From: Pleurotus djamor
Taxonomy: Eukaryota; Basidiomycota; Agaricomycetes; Agaricales; Pleurotaceae
NCBI GenBank assembly: GCA_029747585.1
Contig: JAPEVF010000153.1
Location: forward strand, 1 to 64,000
DNA length: 64,000 bases
Reading direction: 5' to 3'
Shown here one piece after another: positions 11,087-22,369 of this stretch (position 1 is the first letter of the stretch; every line of letters begins with the position of its first letter). The position numbers and the translations under genes are program-made. Below the pieces are notes generated by a model. That model ran no database searches, had not been told where the DNA came from, and worked only from the letters and a program-made list of their open reading frames with translations.

Positions 11087-13737
11087 GACGGATGTACGGC
11101 GGCACCTTGGTTAACGATGAGTTGGTTGTTTCAAGCCCAGCTCTGTGATGCTCACCATTTGAGTAACGACTTGATGTGGACTAGTTATTTATGAAGTATA
11201 GAGGGTATTGACGAACTCAACTAATTTATATTCTTCAAGTTCGCGCTCACATACACATTGCGGACTTGCTGCTAGTCGAGTCAAGTAGACCAGGGAACTC
11301 TATCAAAATGAGTGTTACGTCTACCCATGTGGTTTGGTCGTTGTGGCAGCCGCGTCAAAGTCGATGTAGAGATGCAAGTACGTATGTAACAGTTTGATAC
11401 TTCGTTGAAACCACAAGGGCTTTAGTAACTCGTTGTTCTGGAGGCGAAGAGGTCCGTATGGCAGCTTCAGAACCGTAGTAGGTCGTGGAGCCGCTAACGG
11501 CAACCGTCGGTTATTGCACACAGCTACCGTTTGTTTTTCNTTTGTAATATTTTGTGATAGGCCTCAGACTCACCTCAAACTGCGTCTACCCCAACCAGTA
11601 CTCCCGGATGGCACCCAGCAGGCTAAAAATTTTGAGTCGTACTACGTGTGGGATAGTCTCCCACTCCGTCATCCCTATTGGTTTTCATTGGCTATTTATG
11701 ACTTGGATCGCATGGTGTTAGTGTGATGTCGAGTTGTACCAGAAAAAATAAAGCACAAGGCCCCCTCATGCACCGTGACTTTTGTCCTCGGTTGAAACAC
11801 TAGGGCCATGTACAAGGAAGCACGAGGAATATACTTGTCTTTTGATTGTCCAATGCATTGACATAGGACGGTGGGGTAAGGCTTGGCACACATGCAGCTC
11901 ACGGCGTTACCTCAGGTTGCAGGGGGTGCGTACAACCGGGGGTTACTGAGGATTGACCAAAAAATTACGGCGCTCTTAGAACCAGGTCAAAATGCCACCA
12001 TATAGCCAGGGGGTTCAAGCTGGTCCAACCGTAAGTTCAAAAACGCCAGAGAGCCGACAAAATACCTTCCGTATATGGGCATAGAGGGGTTCCTTGTCGA
12101 AAAAATCCCATAAAATTGTTGTAAGAACATAAATTATATTCATCTTGACTATTCGACGCGCAGATAGAGGTTACAATGAAATCGATTGGATTTGAAAATG
12201 TAGCTAGCTTTTCGCACCTGAAGGTCTAGCGAGGCCCCGCCCAATGCAGTGCGACCAGAGGACGGGGATATTGCATGGGGTGTGCAGCCTAGCCGATGTG
12301 GTAAGGACATACTGAGCAGCCTCGGGTTCTTTGAGTGACACGGACATACCAGAGGTGTAGTGTAAGCACAGTTATTGGGAGGGAGGCGGGACAATTGTTA
12401 CTTGAACGGAAGCTGCAATTGAAAGCGGCCAATTAGCGCGAGGCTACAAGTCATGGATAATAAGCGCCCACCATTCATAACGCACCATGATGTGTTGCCC
12501 GCAGCCCTTCCTGTGCAACGTTGGTACAACGTCGCGACGTCGACGGTCGAAGCAACCTAGCACGTTGGGACTTGAAAAAAAAGCCTAGAGACCATTCGGA
12601 GTCGTGAAACGGCACATGAGTGACAGTGAATGGGGATGGGAGGGTGACTTACGATGGGGGCGTTCAACGAATTCTCTGTCGGACCATCACCTGCGTCAGT
12701 ATTTTCAAGACTTATCTGAGGATAGACAGCAAAAAGATGAGACATGAAATGGAGATTGAGTAGTCGAATACTCACATTGTTGAGTGGATACAGTCAATGT
12801 CGGCGCTGACAAGGTTACAAGGCCGGTGTGTTGGGTCGCCCCCAAAGGCAGATCACTGACCGTGCTCATCGCTGCCCTCATTGGACCTACGCATGGCACA
12901 GCTTTGATAAAGGGAGTGTTAGCCGGAATGATCACCAGCGTGGTCAAAATCCAAACCTCAGTATCCGAAATTTTAGTACATGTTGAGCCATCATACTTGG
13001 TAATAAACGTTCGACTTCCAAGCCTCGAAAGGGGTTCAACGTTCATAGTTAAATGGAACGGAGCGAGACGAAAAAAGTTCGAAGATGACCCGTTTGCGCA
13101 CAAGCGCAGGGCATAGCTCCAGGGTCGGAGCCGCGCACCTATGCCTGTGAGCAACGAGCTGCAACGCACTGTCAATGCTCGGCACAAGGGAAGTGCATTG
13201 GGACAGCTGGCCGCGGGGGAGATGGAAGGGTCGACGAAAGTCCAAAGCCGACATCCAGTGTTTGCTTCAACTTTGGCGCAAGCACGCGCAAACACGCGCA
13301 CGTGACCAAGATCAAGTCGCGTCTACGCATTTTATGAGATTTTAATGTCTGTGTCAATTCATGGGAATGGTATACCTGGGACCCCTAGGCTACCTGGGCC
13401 TCTGGCGGTGTATTCGAGAGTGTTAATGTTCGCGTGCCATTGTTACGTCACATGTCTGTCCTGTTCTCGGTAAAGATGAATCGCGCACATCTATTCATGG
13501 CCGACATCTATTCTCGTGTATCTAGCGCAAGTCTGTTTATGCGTTTGGCGACAAGCAATTATTGACGGTCGAGATTAACCAGGGAAAGATTGTCTTTGTG
13601 TGACTCGTGCTACATTGTCTGTCTTAATTCGTACGCAAAAGACGCAATCAATAACCACCAGCCAGATGGCTTACACCACAAAGGTGTGTACCTGATACCC
13701 AGCGAATTACATGCACGCTGTGGAGGATAGCAAGTGA
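11087..13737. other. Gene-poor stretch, possible small unresolved gene near 12.7-13.3 kb
   Basis: Mostly featureless. A minus-strand frame (12705-13301) and an overlapping plus-strand frame (12784-13116) both look partly protein-like. The minus frame has a GTGAGT donor and a CCTCAG acceptor near 12720-12775, but the join gives an immediate stop. I could not decide which strand, if either, is coding. One 'n' lies at about 11540. Confidence 0.3.
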
Positions 13738-15210
13738 CTATGATAGTACGTTGTAATCGGCTCGTTTTCTAGCGTAGATTCTCCGCAAGCGGACAAATGT
13801 GGTCTGCGAAGCCGTAAGGAGCTCCCTTTGGGCATTTGACTTGAGTTCGTCGACAATTGGTGCCGGAACTGCGCTACCCAGTAGAAGCGACTGACCAGAG
13901 AAGAGGATGTCCTGAAAGAAGGGTAAACAAGCGAAGAAAATACGAACAAGAGGAGCTAACCAGAATAGCGGCTTTCATCTCATCACCCCATTTCCTCCAT
14001 GGTTCGTCTTCTGAGTAAGGGTTTGTTGGGATCCAGTGATCTTGATAAACAATGTCTTCAAAGGCGCCATGTGTAGCTACCCATCGATGAAGATGGTTAG
14101 CTGCATTGGGACTTCCGCCACCTTTTTTAGCGGACATCTCAGTGAATGCGAGCCATTGCGACCACCATGGGTTATTGACTCTTTGTCTAGATGCTCCCAG
14201 AAGCTGATAGCTGTGATCATACACGTGAAAGTCTGATTCGATGAGTTCTATAAGGCCGTTGGGACGGAGGACGTGGGCGATGTGGTGTATTAAGCGAGCG
14301 TAGTCGTTTATCTGGATGAAGAGGTTTCAAAGTCAGAATGGAAGTTCTAATGATACGTAGAATATGGATAAGATCGTACTCCAAAGCTGATAAGCCGTCC
14401 GTGCACGAAGTCGAATTCTCCGTAGAAATGTTCAAGCCCTAGATTTAAGTCGTCGACTTCGCTCCTTTGTTGGTAATTAGTGACAGGGACAGGTGGAGGA
14501 GGGTTGAACTGACCGGCAATTCGTTGGCATGATCCTAGGGGAAAATTATCAAGAAATGTGGTGATCATTTGCAGTGGTACACACGCAGATTGCATTGGTA
14601 CCAAGTCAATAGCTACACAGGAGGACTTGGGAAAATCATGAGCGACTTCAATGATCCTGATACGGGGTAAGCTGAGATTAACACGAGTAGTTAGAGCGCA
14701 CCAGCTGCCACCACCACAGCCCAGGTCCAAGATACGTTTGACCTCGCTCAGAGGAGAGGAGCCAAGAACATCTTTGATGGACGGCGGATATTTTCCTATA
14801 ACCTTGCTCAAGAGACGGTGTTGATTGTCTAAGGGAGAGTAAGACCAATGGGAAACTAGGTTTGAGACGAAGTTACCGAGATGGGCCACATTTCTGTCGC
14901 AAGCCGACAAGCCATGGATGTCCGAGTAGTTGACACGAGCCTGTCCATATTCGAATTCCGAAGTGGAAGTGTGCGTTGACCGGGTTGTAGGCAGGGGAGC
15001 AGTCATAGGTGATGAGGACTGAGCTGACTGGAAGTACGATGTGCTGGAGGCAGTTTGGACGCTTGGATAAGAGCTAAGGAAGTAGTTGAGTGAGTTAGAT
15101 AGCCTGTCATCGTCCTCTTTGCCGTTCGGTTGAGTCGGCTGTACATGTAGGGGCTCATTTTGAAAGCCAGTTGCATTGGGAAGCATGCCCTGCCCCGAAG
15201 AAGCTAGCAT
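13738..15210 (-). CDS. SAM-dependent methyltransferase
   Basis: Three exons, all joined in phase 0: 14380-15210, 13961-14311 and 13738-13911, giving 451 aa. Introns are 68 and 49 nt. After about 90 Ser/Thr/Pro-rich residues comes a class I methyltransferase fold. Motif I is LDLGCGGGSW at residues about 161-170. VAIDL forms the acidic loop, FDFVHGRLISFG precedes the first intron, and VLRPNGLIELIE follows in exon 2. The C-terminal part (ARKRAD near the end) matches the layout of fungal methyltransferase-domain proteins that often sit in secondary-metabolism or accessory regions. The substrate cannot be inferred. The gene is unbroken and faces away from copy D at 15.8 kb. Confidence 0.9.
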
Positions 15211-15843
15211 AGAAGAGAACTGTAAACAGTGATGGAAGGAGATCAGATTTATATATTCTGGAGGTCAGTGGTGGTGCGTGCCAACCCGCAAACGCCTGTG
15301 CCTTGCGTTTCCATTACGTGGGACTATGTCGCCCTTTTTGGATATGTGAGTTCTTCGCTGCCTATTAAGGCGATGTCGATGATGGTGGTGTCTTCCTCTC
15401 CCTTCTTAGATAGGGTCCTGCCCTCATGGTCTCCCTTCTTTTTTTTGGATTAGCACCGCCATTCACACTTTTCAATCTCACGACTATCATCAGCCGAGCT
15501 TTTACTACACGATTACAAACGATGGGGTCACTCAAGGTCCATTGGGTTTGGGGCGTAATGGCTTTATGAACGGGAAATTGTTTACCAAACCCGCGATATT
15601 CTACCTAAGCCTGATCTGGTTGTTGGTCATGATAGCTTACAATTGAGGAAAATTAGTGACGGTGGGGAGGGTGTCCTCGCCGTTTTCGTTGCCCATGAGT
15701 GCAGTGTGACACTTATTTCTAAAATCCAAGGAAAACGGCATTTATATTTAGAAGTGCGCGGTATAGTCGTCAGGAAGATACATTCATGACAAGGATGATT
15801 CCAGCCGTAGAGATAGAGCTTGCTTCAGCGCTAGTGGGTCATT
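15211..15843. other. Intergenic between methyltransferase gene and copy D
   Basis: Probably the methyltransferase promoter plus the 3' flank of copy D. No convincing coding frame. Confidence 0.4.
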
Positions 15844-17253
15844 TCAATCAATGGAAACGGAATCTACAGGAGCTGAGACAACCATTTCGGGCGCGCTCAC
15901 TTGACCTCGAATATTGTCTTCGTCCACAGCGTTGTTCGCAATTGATGACACAATACAAGTTACGTTTCTGCATCAGATATTTAGAGAATAAACCTAAATT
16001 TTGGGATACAATGCTTACGAGCGATGCGCGATGTACGGTGTTCCTCGAAGAAGATCACTGAATGCAAGGTTGAATCGAGTAAGGCCGTACGCGTCGTCGT
16101 ATTCCCTGGAGAGATCGGGCTTGGGGGGCCATAAGGGCATGACCAAGGATTTCGAATCTCCGATAGTACGCTCTCCAGCTGGAAACAGATCGAATAGTAA
16201 AGCGTTTTCGGCGTTGCTAATGTAGCGCCATCCACGGCGACGGTACTTCTCAAAGGCTTGAGCAGTGTTATAGCTGATACATTCGAATTGCAAGGACGTC
16301 CTGAGTTTGAGAGTCTCGTTTGGATAGAGACAGTAGCATGAATGAGCCGTAGCAAAGTTCATTACATGTGCTATTCAGAGAACGGAGGTGAGCTTTGAAT
16401 TAATGGGTGACTAGGATAACTTACTAGAATGAAACCTAAGGAGGGTGTCAATGGCCGTTCCAACGCAAATGATCAATTGGATTTGTGTTTTCCGAGGCGA
16501 TATGAAGTTCACGACGGTCAGGATGCTCGGAGTCGGGTATCGCGGGGAGTGGGAGAGAGCTGATTCGGAGATGATANGGGGGTCTTGGCGTTGTCAATGG
16601 TATGTTTTGTAAGAGAGCGGGGGGGGTGGAGGCGCGTACGTCATTCAGAGTCAAACCCAAGACCTTGTGAAGCCTTTCTTGGAGAACACGAAAGAAAGAG
16701 ATACGCTTCATCTCGTGGTGAGGGACGCAACCGATTCTGTGTAGCCACAACCCCACGTATTCAGCCCCAGTAATGTTGACGTACAGATCTATGTCGCTCT
16801 CCGTTTTAGGTTCAAGCATCAAGAAGTCCAAAACAGTCGATCCGGAAACAATAAGACCAGTGATCGACTGCATTCGCCGAAAATCATCTATATGACGACT
16901 TAGGAAGTGACGCGAGAGTAGTCTTTCCGCGGAGCAGATCTGCTGGGTGTACACTGAGAGATCCGGTTAGTTTCAAGGAGTTACTGGATAGTTAGCGACG
17001 CGTACATTCGAATTGAGAAGGTGAGGAGGGAGGCACAACATCATCTTCCGTGTCTAGGTCGTTATCTTCTGTCGACATCTGGGTGTGAATCGGAACGTCA
17101 GAGCTAATTTTCAGATTTGGACGGCGGAACGTACATCTTCTACCGATGATGTGGCGGATACAACTGGTTTCTGGAAGTAAATCAAGTCTTCGGGTGACTA
17201 TCAAACGAATAGGTTTGAAGTCTCACCTGTAGTAAGCTGATACTGGATCCCAT
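15844..17253 (-). CDS. Nucleotidyltransferase-like family protein, copy D
   Basis: Six exons: 17227-17253, 17135-17170, 17006-17078, 16425-16953, 16019-16370 and 15844-15967, introns 51-56 nt. They total 379 aa if the 'n' at 16577 is dropped; the n otherwise shifts the frame away from the conserved LIICVGTAIDTLL block. This is the only copy with an intact SGS (about 82-84) and DID (99-101) pair, the signature of the nucleotidyltransferase superfamily. The N-terminus MGSSIS fits an N-myristoylation site. An acidic linker (STEDNDLDTEDD) precedes the core. The MNFATAHSCYCLYPNET block opens exon 5. If any paralogue here is enzymatically active it should be this one. The substrate is unknown. Confidence 0.78.
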
Positions 17254-18120
17254 AACTAGACTCTCTTCACCCTACACCTATTTATGGGATGCCCGGATGT
17301 TCGTTGGGTCGTTTCTAGCCACCCCGATGTTAAGGCCAGTACCCACGCGCCAAATCTACCCGGAGTCGCTTGCCATTAAGTTGTCTTATGCATCAAGGTC
17401 TGATTAAACCTGGGCCTCGCAGGTACAGCACGGAACGGTCGATGGTCAGTAAGTAGGTTCAGTTCAGTCTCACGTCGCAGTCCTTCTCATATTTCGCGTG
17501 CATGTTACCCCTAGAATGTGACTATGGGAAAATTTCCATAACGGGACATGATAACACGTTGAACTTGTCCACCAACTACCGATCTCACCGAGTAACAGGA
17601 TCGCTTGCCCTCCTAATCCTCGTTGTCTTCTCCCCTCCTTCTCACACACCACACGTGTACATGTGCAAACCCGCGATGTTGTAGCTCGGTAACACTTTGA
17701 ACACTTGGACTTTCCGTCTCCATTGACCAATGAGAAGTTTTCCCGTCGCTGTCATCTTCAGCAGCGTCTCGACTAGTGCTATCTATTTCGAAATCAATTA
17801 TTTCTGCACGATGTCTTTCTGTCGTGTACATACTTTCTGAGCGTAAGTAGCCTTGAACTCGAAGCTTGCCGAGCTGCCACTGATCGCTTGAACAGCCATG
17901 TGGCAGCCGTTCAGCAACTGCTACGGATGGGCGCATATGATGGGTGCGTTGTATTCCTTCAGGATCCATATTGAATTTTGATTCGCTCATTGTACAAGGT
18001 GCTTCTATTGCGGGTGTCTCTTCCAGCTCTAGGTGCGAAACTTACTGCNTTTTTTATTCCTATGTTTCGTTTTTCCNTTTTTTTTCCAAGCAAACGTGGC
18101 CTTGAGCGTCTTCGCAAGGT
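17254..18120. other. Intergenic or Helitron 5' flank
   Basis: A minus-strand frame at 17613-17990 is acidic and of unknown worth. Two 'n' characters sit before T runs at about 18049 and 18077. The 5' end of the Helitron (expected 5'-TC) should lie here or slightly left, but I could not fix it. Confidence 0.3.
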
Positions 18121-21100
18121 ATGAATGCAATCGCTTTACACGACCGGATGGGCTCACTCGTGTCACATGGTTCCAGGAATATCCACGCAGTGCTGTGTCG
18201 TATGGATGTACTTCGCGGTACGGACAAAACCATGAGGTTATTTGGCAGAGCTACGAATACCAGAAGAGTAAAGGAAGCGTCATCCCCTTATGACCTACCC
18301 GAAGGTAATACACCATATGCTTCCACAACACCTTCAATAGGGGGTTGCGAGTATCGCTGGTATAAAAGGGTGTTCTTCACCCTGAAGTGGATGCTCATGA
18401 TCACTTGCGTAGGCAACAAGACTATCCGAACCATCTTCGACGCTTCCCTCTCTCAATCAACGGTAGGCGTCCACGTTGCAAGAGAGTCCTCGACTCCTAC
18501 GCCTGTAGGTGGATCCGTTGTGTTGCCAATCACAGTATTCACTAATAGAAAACCATTCACGACCGATCTTCTTCTTCGTGTGACTGACGATGAGGGTGTC
18601 GATGTTGTGTTGGGCTGTGACTGGTCGGTCCGATTCGTGCAATTTGCGTATTCACAGGTGTCCGCCCCATCTGGTGAGTCATTTATTGTCAGTCCCACGT
18701 CTTTTCCATCATGAGCTGACCGATTTTCCCTTTTTAGTTCCAAGCTTGACTGCGATCGCGGATGTACCGTTGGACCAGTTGGACGTATCGCTATCCACGG
18801 TTCCTGACGACCCGTTACGTTTGGCACTAGCTGACCCCGCCTCTCCGTTGTATATCTTCTCTAATAACGTTGACGAGTTGAAAGCTCACATGGAATCCCA
18901 CGGAATAGACGTCTCCTTTGATTCTGAAGAGCAACCCCATGAAAAGTTAGCTCACCATCTAATCTCTGCGGCTTGCATGGTCCCGATGACCTCTACTGAA
19001 GCTCACTCGGCTTGTCTGCGGTTCTCTCGTTTTTATTCAACACCCTTAGAAATGTCGTATGAAGCGTACAATGCGTTTCTTTACGATGCACACCCATCCT
19101 TGATTGAACTTAGGCACGTTTGTGTGGCTATTGGCGCGCCAAGAGAAGCATGGACAATGGAATACGATGAACTGCGTCGCATCCTAGAGTCACATCAATT
19201 AATGCTTACGAGGACCTACATGAAATTAAACTCGCTTCAAGACACAGTCAGATCAATCTATAAGATGAAGATGACGTCCCTGTCCTCTCTCTGCCGTCTA
19301 CATGGACTAATCGTTCCTTTAAAATCGAAGAAACAGGCAGTCCAAGAGATTCTTATGGGGCACGTTGCTGGCGGTTCATGTATCGACCACCCGTGCGATG
19401 CCCGAGTACCACTTGGTTGCCGTGCCGTAATTGTCGCCAATACCCTAGATGGCATAGTCAGAGATGTGGATGTTATTCGGGCTCAAATCTACCGGACCGT
19501 CGGTCGCTTCATCAGAAGCGTTGATCTTCGACTACTGTTCGCGTCCAGGGGGATTAGTTTTGACTCACAAGACAGTCTGAAAGTATTGCGACAAAATTTG
19601 AACCGTGAAATATTAAAATTAGAGGCTGGTCGTCAGGGTCAGTATCTCCCTCTACAACGCAACTTAATCGATCCGTTTCATGTAACGGATACATACCAAG
19701 AGACGAAAACATGGCCAATGGTGTTAGATCGAGCGACGAAGGATACACTTATCTCAAATTTCCTGAAGTATACTTGCTCGAGTTCGCTTGAAAAGGTCGT
19801 CTGTGGCGTCTGCTCCGAATACACTACTAAGTCACAGGTGGACATGATACGCGCAACGGACGTACCATTGCACTTACTAACAGTCAACAGACACAAATAT
19901 CATGCGGACGAAGAGTCTCCGCCACTTAGTTTACCTCTGGTCACATTTGCACAAGGCCCATTGGCTCCGTACTTACTCGACGCGGAAGGAGTACAAAATG
20001 CGACGGGCGCGTTAGAGGAAATCAATATCCAGATCTGTTCTGGATGTCAAAGTAGTCTCACCCGTCGACGGCTTCCATCATGTGCTTTAGCGAACGGTAA
20101 TTTTCTAGGAAACAGGCCTCGTGAACTCACTGACCTTACTATAGTGGAAGAAGCAATGGTTGCTTTGTGTCGCACAAAGTGTATGATCATCCAGCTTTGG
20201 GAAACGGATATAGCCTCAACCAACCCCATCAGCCAACGTGCATTAAAAGGAAATATTATAGTATACCCTCAGGACGCGACCGCAGTTGCAGCAATTTTGC
20301 CACCATCTATTGAAGAGCTTTCTAACTTCATCTGTATCATGTTCGTTGGGTCTAACAGCCCGTCAAACGACAGTATTCTTCGCTGTGCTCCGCTAGCAGT
20401 AAGGGGTGACCGAGTTTTGGGTGCATTGCGCTGGTTGATACGGAATAATTGGCTGTACAAAGAAGTGCGGATCAATTACCCAGTGATAGAACAAGTCGAG
20501 AATTTGGGTTTTATTCCATTTCACGTTGAACATGTCAAGCCGTCGCCAACTTTATCAAGTCTGTTATCTAGGTACGATGAAGTAGATCAAGACATACCTC
20601 CACAAACGTCGGACGAGATGGCGGCTGGTATACCATTTCAGAATGTGATGATTGCTGATGTTGACCCTCTTGCGTCCCCGAGCGCTTTACGAGCCGCTGC
20701 TATGAGGCATCTGAAACAACTTGGGAGTTATATTCGGATCCCTCACGGTAGCGAGCCGGTTAATTCGTTCAACAACCCCTCAATGTTTCCGATGATGTAT
20801 CCTAGTTTATTTCCATACGGTTGCGGTGGATTTGACGACAAGTCGCGAGCAACACCGTTGTCTATGAACGCGCAAGTCCGACATCTGCTACGACTCCGAG
20901 ATCCGCGTTTCCAGGAACACCCTAGCTTCATGTTCTCCGCGTTTAACGTCCTTCAAAAGCGAGAGAGTCTTCTACGCACAAGTCTAAAAACTCGACAAAG
21001 TAATTTTCATGAGCTTGCCTCGCAGTTGACTTCAATTTCCATTGAATCGGTTAATGCTATATGCGTTCGCCTGCAACAAGGTGATCAGTTCACACCACAA

Positions 21101-22369
21101 AACGATCAGGAGCGACGGGTGTACAGGTTGTTACGAGAAGTCAACATCATTACCCAAAATGTGCAAGGGTCTCCTTCTTCAAAAATTCGTATGAGGAATG
21201 AACTTCGCGCTTTGATGATAGCAAAGGGTCTCCCTAATTTTTTCATCACCATCAATCCGGCGGACGTTTATAATCCAATTGTGAAGTTCTTATCTGGGGT
21301 CGACTTTGATATTGACTCGATGCTTCCTGAAGAAATACCACAGTATTGGAACCAGGCAAAGACCGTGGCGAAAAACCCGTGTATTGGCGCTGAGTTTTTC
21401 AATATCTACATGGAGGGTTTTATACGGTGCTTATTGGGCTACGTACCAGGAGGGTATACTAAAGGTGGTTTGGGCGGGGTGCTAGGGTTTACGAAGGCCT
21501 ATTACGGGTGCGTAGAGGCCCAAGGCCGAGGTACCCTCCACTGCCACATGTTGGTCTGGCTGGAGGGCGCCTTGAACCCCGATGAGATAAAACGCCGGGT
21601 GCTCTGTGATAGCGCGTTTGCGAGTAAATTGCTCGAATATCTAGAAGAAAATATTTCCAATGAAACACCAACAACAGGCGAGGAGAAAGTCGACGTACTC
21701 TCTGATAAATTCCACGCCGCTTCTCTTCGGACAGTAGACCCTGTTTCTACACATTGCGATCTACGGCGGACGAAGGATTTCAGAAACGTTGTGAAAGCAT
21801 GTCAGAGTCATAAGCACTCCGATACTTGTTTCAAGTACTGTAAGGGTACCACCCGTGAATGCAGGTTTGGATTAGGGCTAGAGAGAGAGCAGTCAAAGTC
21901 GTATGTCACAGAAGACGGGGAGATTAGGTTACGATGCGTTGACGGATTGATGAACGACTATAATCCGAGCGTCCTTGAAGCCATGCGTTGTAACATGGAT
22001 ATCAAATTTGTGGGCTCCGGTGCTTCGGCGAAGGCTGTTTTGTACTACATCACTGATTATATCACCAAGTCCGATATGTCAGCACATGCGTCGTATGCAG
22101 CGCTCGAACTGGCTGTGAAGCGTCTCGGAGAGTACGGACATTCAGATGATTTGCCATCGATTCGGTCAAAGAAAATGCTACAAAAATCAGCTAATGCGAT
22201 GCTGTCCCGTCAGGAGATCTCTGCGCCCTTCGTAGCGACGTACCTTCTTGGATACAAAGACCATTATACAAGCCATAAATTCCGAATGTTGTACTGGCAG
22301 GCATTTGAACGCTTTGTGGATAATTTTGTGAGTGAAGAGGAAGACGAGATAGGTGGGGGGGGAGAATGA
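18121..22369 (+). CDS. Helitron replicase, N-terminal half (protease-like region, DUF6570-like, Rep)
   Basis: Two exons: one ending at 18673 and 18738 onward, with a 64-nt intron (GTGAGT..TTTAG, phase 1). The true start is uncertain; the frame begins at 18121 and an internal ATG at 18390 is an alternative. Before the intron, IFDASLSQSTVG and later VDVVLGCDW recall the D[ST]G and DVVLGxDW parts of retropepsin-like proteases. Next is a cysteine-rich block (CGVCSEYTT, CSGCQSSL) followed by LPPSIEELSNFICIMFVG, as in DUF6570 regions of fungal Helitrons. The Rep domain carries GLPNFFITINPAD, the HUH motif GTLHCHMLVW (about 21530-21560) and the paired tyrosines YYITDYITK (about 22040-22070). These residues cut and rejoin DNA ends during rolling-circle transposition. 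The frame ends early in a G8 run; with seven G it continues into the next segment. Confidence 0.85.

Noticed and set aside
12705..13301. 198-codon minus-strand frame overlapping a 110-codon plus frame
   Set aside because: No domain; the only plausible intron leads to an immediate stop; composition is ambiguous.
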